Shown piece by piece: positions 5,982-8,892 of a stretch of 8,892 nucleotides of DNA (position 1 is the stretch's first letter; the number at the start of each line of letters is the position of its first letter). This DNA is from Candidatus Bathyarchaeota archaeon. GTDB taxonomy: Archaea > Thermoproteota > Bathyarchaeia > Bathyarchaeales > UBA233. A model generated the notes under the pieces. The model had not been told where the DNA came from. It searched no databases and saw nothing but the letters and a program-made list of their open reading frames with translations. The position numbers and the translations under genes were made by a program. The stretch is taken from the NCBI GenBank assembly GCA_004376975.1, contig SOJA01000034.1, positions 1 through 8,892 on the forward strand, in the 5' to 3' direction.

Positions 5982-6308
5982 CTATTTGATGTCAGAGTAT
6001 TCTATTTGTTCTTTTAGTATGGTGTTGTATGCTTCGATGTATTGTTTTCCTTTTCTGGTTATTGTGTATACTTTTCTTATTCTTCCTCCTTGCTTTTGTG
6101 TTTCGCTTGTTAAGAATCCTTTCTGTGCTAGGTTGTTGAGTGATGGGTATAGTGCGCCGTGTCTTAGTTTTACGTCGAATAATGCTTGTACCTGTTTTTT
6201 TATTTTGTATCCCCACATGGGTTGGGTTTGGATTAGCCTTAATAGTTGGATGTCGAGCAAGTTTCTGGTTATGCGTTGAACAAGTTCTTTTCGGAAGGTT
6301 TTCGGCAT
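5982..6308 (-). CDS. PadR family transcriptional regulator
   Basis: A 108-residue winged-helix DNA-binding protein. The PadR core is clear: LLDIQLLRLIQTQPMWGYKI (helix 1 to the GY motif, 17-36), then the recognition helix GALYPSLNNLAQKGFL (51-66) and the wing RIRKVYTITRKGKQYI (76-91). The C-terminal dimerisation helix is short (to 108). PadR proteins usually act as dimeric repressors released by small ligands or stress signals; targets are often a neighbouring transporter or themselves. It starts at the ATG at 6306-6308, with only a weak GAG-type element upstream. It lies divergent from a second PadR gene (ATGs 238 bp apart) and 151 bp upstream of the prenyl synthase on the same strand. Its coding strand is visibly rich in A and C, as is that of the other PadR gene. 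Confidence 0.87.
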   Translation of the reverse strand: MPKTFRKELVQRITRNLLDIQLLRLIQTQPMWGYKIKKQVQALFDVKLRHGALYPSLNNLAQKGFLTSETQKQGGRIRKVYTITRKGKQYIEAYNTILKEQIEYSDIK

Positions 6309-6390
6309 TTTTTCACTCTCTAAACCTGTTCTGTTTTGAACTGATTCATGGTTTGGCTTATTAGACTTATGTAGAAAATGGAATATTTCG

Positions 6391-6420
6391 GTATGCTTCG
6401 TTATGCTTTGTTATGTTTCT
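6391..6420. repeat. Three 10-bp tandem units in the PadR/PadR control region
   Basis: GTATGCTTCG, TTATGCTTTG and TTATGTTTCT follow each other without gaps; the shared core is TATGYTT. The 10-bp period is about one helical turn, so each unit presents the same face of the DNA. The array abuts the palindrome at 6421. It lies 83-112 bp upstream of the minus-strand PadR start. It may be a cooperative regulator site; it is too short to be a CRISPR or coding repeat. Confidence 0.5.
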
Positions 6421-6434
6421 GGTTCACGTGAACC
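6421..6434. promoter_or_regulatory. Perfect 14-bp palindrome adjoining the PadR TATA box
   Basis: GGTTCACGTGAACC is a perfect palindrome with no spacer. It ends exactly where the TATA box begins (6435), so it occupies the TFB recognition (BRE) position. A protein bound there should block or reshape TFB/TBP assembly and thus control the plus-strand PadR gene, and possibly the divergent one. Confidence 0.65.
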
Positions 6435-6442
6435 TTTATATC
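6435..6442 (+). promoter_or_regulatory. TATA box of the plus-strand PadR gene
   Basis: TTTATATC is a good archaeal TATA box and predicts transcription starting at about 6460-6467. The identical CTTTATATC nonamer occurs at the adenosine deaminase promoter (7041-7049). The resulting leader of roughly 80 nt before the ATG at 6547 would contain both dyads at 6470-6491 and 6500-6524. Confidence 0.6.
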
Positions 6443-6469
6443 GTTGTTTATGCTCTATAAAGTCTTGCG

Positions 6470-6491
6470 ATATGTCTGCTAAAGGACATAT
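6470..6491. promoter_or_regulatory. PadR-type dyad near the predicted transcription start
   Basis: ATATGTC-N8-GACATAT is a perfect 7-bp dyad. It contains ATGT-N10-ACAT, the half-site pair described for bacterial PadR operators (ATGT-N8/10-ACAT, from memory). It lies 28 bp after the TATA box, at or just after the expected start site, a usual position for autorepression. In RNA it would also fold as a hairpin. Confidence 0.5.
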
Positions 6492-6499
6492 TGTATCCA

Positions 6500-6524
6500 T
6501 GTTCAACAGTAAAACTGTTGGACA
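6500..6524. repeat. 11-bp hairpin just before the PadR start codon
   Basis: TGTTCAACAGT pairs with ACTGTTGGACA around an AAA loop: 11 bp with one G-U pair, of which the inner 7 bp (CAACAGT/ACTGTTG) are perfect. It ends nine bases before the AAGGA at 6533-6537. It may sequester or space the ribosome-binding region, or serve as a second operator. Confidence 0.5.
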
Positions 6525-6546
6525 CAAATACAAAGGAATGAATCAC

Positions 6547-6963
6547 ATGGTTAACAACTCAAAAGAAGTTCAGGCAAAATTAATGAAAGGACTCCTAGAC
6601 CTCATAGTACTACAGCTTCTACACACAAACCCCATGCACGGCTATCAAGTAATTACAAGAATCCGCAAAAGCTTCGGAGTGTACTTTGGACCCAGCACAA
6701 TCTATCCCCTCCTGAACACTCTTGAAAAGAAAGGATACGTCAAAAGTGAATGGGACATGAGCAACGAACGACCCAGAAAAGTATACACCTTAACAACTGA
6801 AGGCAGAGGCCTACTAAACTTCACAGAGGACTCACTTAACTTCATATGCAGAAAAATAGGCACACCAGGCTTATCCAAAGGAATCCCAGGGAAAAATAAC
6901 GCTCCAACACCAGCGTTCCACCCCTTCCTGAAGAAAATCGAAAGGGCAAGACCACGAATCTAA
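6547..6963 (+). CDS. PadR family transcriptional regulator
   Basis: A 138-residue winged-helix regulator from the chosen start. The PadR core reads KLMKGLLDLIVLQLLHTNPM (11-30), HGYQVITRIRK (31-41), FGPSTIYPLLNTLEKKGYV (47-65) and the wing ERPRKVYTLTTEGRGLL (74-90). The C-terminal tail from about 105 is basic, Pro-rich and low in structure. ATG at 6547 is preferred because AAGGA (6533-6537) precedes it at 9-nt spacing. ATG at 6538 would add three residues. The frame is open from further upstream, with ATGs at 6472 and 6403. The 6403 start lies before the TATA box and is excluded; 6472 would be near-leaderless and cannot be ruled out. It is divergent from the other PadR gene. The dense set of dyads upstream suggests it is strongly regulated, probably by itself. 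Confidence 0.85.
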   Translation: MVNNSKEVQAKLMKGLLDLIVLQLLHTNPMHGYQVITRIRKSFGVYFGPSTIYPLLNTLEKKGYVKSEWDMSNERPRKVYTLTTEGRGLLNFTEDSLNFICRKIGTPGLSKGIPGKNNAPTPAFHPFLKKIERARPRI

Positions 6964-7041
6964 GCTTCCACCTCCACCGATCTTTCCACCACAACAGTAA
7001 AAGACGACAACAAATAGTTACTTCTACAAACGTTAGCATAC

Positions 7042-7049
7042 TTTATATC
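7042..7049 (+). promoter_or_regulatory. dadD: TATA box of the adenosine deaminase gene
   Basis: TTTATATC lies 35 bp upstream of the GTG at 7084, predicting transcription near 7070 with a leader of about 14 nt. AAAGGG at 7071-7076 is a weak ribosome-binding candidate 7 nt before the GTG. The rest of the 6964-7083 gap shows nothing else convincing. Confidence 0.6.
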
Positions 7050-7083
7050 CTAAAATCCGCCCTCTACATTAAAGGGTACACCT

Positions 7084-8391
7084 GTGGAAAAAGCAGACAT
7101 TCTAATTTACGGATGCACTATTCTACCAATGAACGGAAAGGATTGCATAGAAGATGGTGCCCTAGCAGTTAAAAACGGGGAAATAACTTTCGTTGGAAAA
7201 CGTTCATCCGCAAACAAGATACAGGCAGAAATGGAAATAGACGCTGAGAAAAAAATTGCCATACCAGGACTGATTAACTGTCACACACATGCACCCATGA
7301 CCCTTTTTCGCGGAATAGCTGAAGACCAACCCTTGGAAACATGGCTGAAAAGCACAATTTGGCCGCTGGAGGCTAAACTGAAAGCGAATGATGTTTACGT
7401 CGGCGCCCTTCTAGGCTGCCTGGAAATGATAAAAAGTGGAACAACCTGCTTTGCTGACATATACTTCCATGAGGACATGGTTGCAAAGGCTGTGAAAAAA
7501 AGCGGGTTAAGAGGGGTTCTAGCTGAAGGCATAATTGAAGCTGGAAATAAGGCTCAGGGAGAGAAGATGCTGAAGAAAAGCGTAAACTTCGTCAAAAACC
7601 TCCAAGGATACGCTGATGGCAGAGTAACCACTTTTTTAGGACCCCACGCAGCTTACAGTTGCAGCCCTGAGCTTCTCACCAAAATCCGGAACGAAGCTTC
7701 AGAACTGAACGCCGGCGTCCACATTCATTTAGCTGAGTCGAAACAAATGTCTAAGGAGTTTGAAGGGAGACATGGCTCAAGCGAAATTGAATTCCTAGAC
7801 AGGATAGGCTTTTTCAAAGGTCATGTTCTTGCCGCCCACTGCACAAATGTGACTCGTAAAGAAACACGAATTTTGTCTCGGAATGACGTAAACGTAGCTT
7901 ACGTTCCTGTGTCTAACATGAAACTTGGAGTAGGCGCAGCGAAAATAAAGGATTTAACTGGCTTACGAATCAATGTTTGTTTAGGAACAGACGGTCCAGC
8001 TAGCAACAACACTCTTGACATGTTTGAAACAATGAAAACTGCCGCTTTGTTACAGAAGCTCGTTTATTTAAACCCTAAAGTTTTACCGGTCTATACTGTT
8101 CTGAGGATGGCAACAGTAAATGGAGCAAGAGCCTTGAAACTTGGAAACAGCATCGGTTCGCTTGAAACAGGCAAAAAAGCGGACATAATCCTAATTGACC
8201 TTTCAAAGCCTCATTTAAAACCCCTACATAACATTTGTGCAAGCATTGTTTACTCTGTCTGCAAAACCGACGTGGACACTGTTATTGTTGACGGCAAAGT
8301 GTTGATGAAAAACAGACAAGTGAAAACCCTGGATGAACAAAATTTAATGGATAAAGCTGAGGAAACAACCGCAGATCTGCTATCACGGTAA
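7084..8391 (+). CDS. dadD: 5'-deoxyadenosine / methylthioadenosine / S-adenosylhomocysteine deaminase (DadD/MtaD type)
   Basis: A 435-residue metal-dependent amidohydrolase of the MtaD/DadD group (cytosolic). These enzymes deaminate adenosine-type by-products of SAM reactions; in methanogens the DadD enzyme handles 5'-deoxyadenosine, SAH and MTA, feeding them back toward methionine and SAM. The metal set is complete: H67 and H69 (PGLINCHTHAP), H215 (HIHLAE), H252 (AAHC) and D303 (GTDG), with E218 as the expected acid/base and H188 (GPHA) as a likely substrate contact. ASNNTLDMF (306-314) is the usual follow-on. The N-terminal beta sandwich (to about 60) and the C-terminal ADIILIDL strand complete the fold at normal family length. 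The start is GTG with a TATA box 35 bp upstream. It stands alone; the grpE unit begins about 200 bp after its stop. Substrate preference within the group is inference. Confidence 0.9.
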   Translation: MEKADILIYGCTILPMNGKDCIEDGALAVKNGEITFVGKRSSANKIQAEMEIDAEKKIAIPGLINCHTHAPMTLFRGIAEDQPLETWLKSTIWPLEAKLKANDVYVGALLGCLEMIKSGTTCFADIYFHEDMVAKAVKKSGLRGVLAEGIIEAGNKAQGEKMLKKSVNFVKNLQGYADGRVTTFLGPHAAYSCSPELLTKIRNEASELNAGVHIHLAESKQMSKEFEGRHGSSEIEFLDRIGFFKGHVLAAHCTNVTRKETRILSRNDVNVAYVPVSNMKLGVGAAKIKDLTGLRINVCLGTDGPASNNTLDMFETMKTAALLQKLVYLNPKVLPVYTVLRMATVNGARALKLGNSIGSLETGKKADIILIDLSKPHLKPLHNICASIVYSVCKTDVDTVIVDGKVLMKNRQVKTLDEQNLMDKAEETTADLLSR

Positions 8392-8592
8392 ATCTCATCC
8401 AGCCACTAACACAGAGACAACCTAAAACCCACCGCAAATCCCTTGTTAACGAAAAAACCATCTTAATCCCTCCACACAACAATTCAGAAGGCGACACAAC
8501 GACTTTCGCATAATGAAACAGTGTGATCTATCTCCTTTCTTCATGTGTAAAGGGCAGACTATGCAAAAAACTCGTTTGATTACGCCATTAAA
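8392..8592. other. Intergenic spacer, nothing recognised
   Basis: The 353-bp gap between the deaminase stop and the grpE ATG is divided by the promoter at 8593. This first part is A/C-rich and contains no coding frame, RNA gene or strong hairpin that I can support. A pyrimidine-rich stretch (CTCCTTTCTTC at about 8536-8546) may contribute to termination of the deaminase transcript but has no long T-run. Confidence 0.5.
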
Positions 8593-8600
8593 CTTATAAA
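8593..8600 (+). promoter_or_regulatory. TATA box of the grpE unit
   Basis: CTTATAAA predicts a transcript starting at about 8620-8625. It lies about 148 bp upstream of the grpE ATG and 45 bp upstream of the GTG of the small leader ORF, so any grpE transcript from it includes that ORF. Confidence 0.6.
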
Positions 8601-8605
8601 TTCCT

Positions 8606-8623
8606 TAACGGTTTCAAACGTTA
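8606..8623. promoter_or_regulatory. Dyad between TATA box and predicted start of the grpE unit
   Basis: TAACG-N8-CGTTA is a perfect 5-bp dyad filling the space between TATA box and expected start site, a position where a bound protein blocks RNA polymerase. Its half-sites TTAAC/GTTAG resemble the CTAAC/GTTAG half-sites that I recall for the Archaeoglobus heat-shock regulator HSR1, though the spacing here is different. With grpE downstream, a heat-shock repressor site is a reasonable inference. Confidence 0.45.
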
Positions 8624-8641
8624 GTCGTGAGGTGTATAATT

Positions 8642-8737
8642 GTGGCAGGATTTGTCTTCTTGATTGACTTGTTCACGCGTATAGGAATAATAAATGGCTT
8701 GTTGGCTAAAAGCTGTGTTTTGAATGTAAGGGGATGA
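8642..8737 (+). CDS. Possible 31-residue leader peptide upstream of grpE
   Basis: GTG at 8642 follows GAGGTG (8629-8634) at 7-nt spacing, the best Shine-Dalgarno sequence in the window. The frame encodes a largely hydrophobic peptide starting MAGFVFLIDLFTRIGIINGL and ends with TGA at 8735-8737. The grpE ATG is only 7 bp further on, so ribosomes finishing this ORF could restart on grpE (translational coupling). I do not recognise the peptide. It may be a real small membrane-seeking protein, a regulatory leader for the heat-shock unit, or chance. The strong ribosome-binding site, well-placed TATA box and tight junction favour translation. Confidence 0.4.
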   Translation: MAGFVFLIDLFTRIGIINGLLAKSCVLNVRG

Positions 8738-8744
8738 TGAGTGG

Positions 8745-8892
8745 ATGAAGAAAAAGACCAGATCCAAAGTCAACGGAATCAAAAGGCTTGAAGACACGTT
8801 GAAGAAAGAACGTGAGAAATCAAGTGAGTACCTTAACCGTTTGAAGTACCTTCAAGCAGATTTCGAGAATTATAGGAAGCGGATGGAGAAGG
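8745..8892 (+). CDS. grpE: GrpE nucleotide exchange factor, N-terminal part
   Basis: The first 49 codons of GrpE, cut by the window end. GrpE is the cytosolic nucleotide-exchange factor of DnaK: it opens the ATPase domain to release ADP. What is visible is the basic and charged N-terminus, the beginning of the long coiled coil (KRLEDTLKKEREKSSEYLNR) and the family signature LQADFENYRKRMEK (36-49). Only the ATG at 8745 can be the start, since an in-frame TAA lies at 8727-8729 with no other start codon between. AAGGGG at 8728-8733 is a possible but distant ribosome-binding site. Archaeal DnaK systems are of bacterial origin, and dnaK and dnaJ would be expected downstream. Expression is probably heat-shock controlled through the dyad at 8606-8623. 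Confidence 0.88.
   Translation, partial: MKKKTRSKVNGIKRLEDTLKKEREKSSEYLNRLKYLQADFENYRKRMEK

Noticed and set aside
5697..6017. 106-codon plus-strand frame across the start of the prenyl synthase
   Set aside because: It overlaps the conserved N-terminus of the synthase and the hairpin, is Ser/Phe-rich, and lacks a promoter.
6391..6420. Tandem units considered as a CRISPR or satellite array
   Set aside because: Units are only 10 bp, three in number, with no spacers; a regulatory site is more plausible.
6403..6546. 48-residue N-terminal extension of the plus-strand PadR protein
   Set aside because: It would start before the TATA box and run through the palindrome; the extra residues do not match the PadR family, which begins at the KLMKGLLDL region.
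8282..8497. Minus-strand frame overlapping the deaminase 3' end
   Set aside because: Antisense to conserved deaminase codons, with no recognisable protein features.
1..8892. Search for a transposase, integrase, CRISPR array, defence island or biosynthetic cluster
   Set aside because: None of the proteins belongs to such families and no terminal repeats or target duplications flank any gene; the window reads as ordinary chromosomal genes with interesting control regions.

Overview
The window looks archaeal. The gene starts sit behind TATA-like boxes (TTTATATC, CTTATAAA, CATAAATT) about 25-35 bp upstream instead of bacterial -35/-10 pairs. The gene set also fits: an archaeal-type elongation-factor-like protein, two PadR regulators, a DadD/MtaD-type deaminase and a short MFS carrier with a basic PETLPEKK tail. 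Moderate A+T content, a bacterial-type GrpE and these families together suggest a mesophilic or moderately thermophilic Thermoproteota lineage such as Bathyarchaeia. That placement is inference from family resemblance; no rRNA or other definitive marker is present.

Layout. Positions 1-86 (minus) may hold the first 28 codons of a gene leaving the window, possibly a membrane protein. Positions 276-2348 (minus) encode a 690-residue M28-type zinc aminopeptidase of the DUF2172/DUF4910 class with a PA-like insert and a C-terminal winged helix. The 374-bp gap after it contains a long imperfect inverted repeat (2382-2477) that could form a structured RNA, a smaller hairpin, and the promoter of a 99-residue EF-Tu-domain-2-like protein (2723-3022, plus). 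A T9 tract ends that gene, facing a MazG-like protein (3060-3386) that follows an MFS transporter (3409-4614), both minus and probably one transcript. The 199-bp gap upstream of the transporter carries an 11-bp direct repeat at 30-bp spacing flanking a plus-strand TATA box and a possible 19-residue basic peptide. Next come a divergent polyprenyl synthetase (4814-5830, minus), a strong hairpin, and two divergently oriented PadR genes (5982-6308 minus; 6547-6963 plus). Their shared control region is unusually dense: three 10-bp tandem units, a perfect 14-bp palindrome touching a TATA box, and two further dyads. A DadD/MtaD-type adenosine deaminase follows (7084-8391, plus). The window ends in grpE (from 8745), preceded by a TATA box, a dyad at the expected transcription start, and a possible 31-codon leader ORF with a strong Shine-Dalgarno sequence.

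How they work together. Most genes are single housekeeping or salvage functions: peptide degradation, nucleotide clean-up, isoprenoid chain synthesis, recycling of SAM by-products and protein folding. I see no clear multi-gene defence, secondary-metabolism or mobile system, no transposase, no CRISPR and no convincing tRNA. The most unusual content is non-coding: the 2382-2477 inverted repeat, the PadR/PadR control region, the 30-bp-phased repeats near the transporter, and the grpE leader. Two enzymes also have altered catalytic or substrate-binding motifs: the MazG-like protein (DxxN for ExxD) and the prenyl synthase (no GGKR motif).
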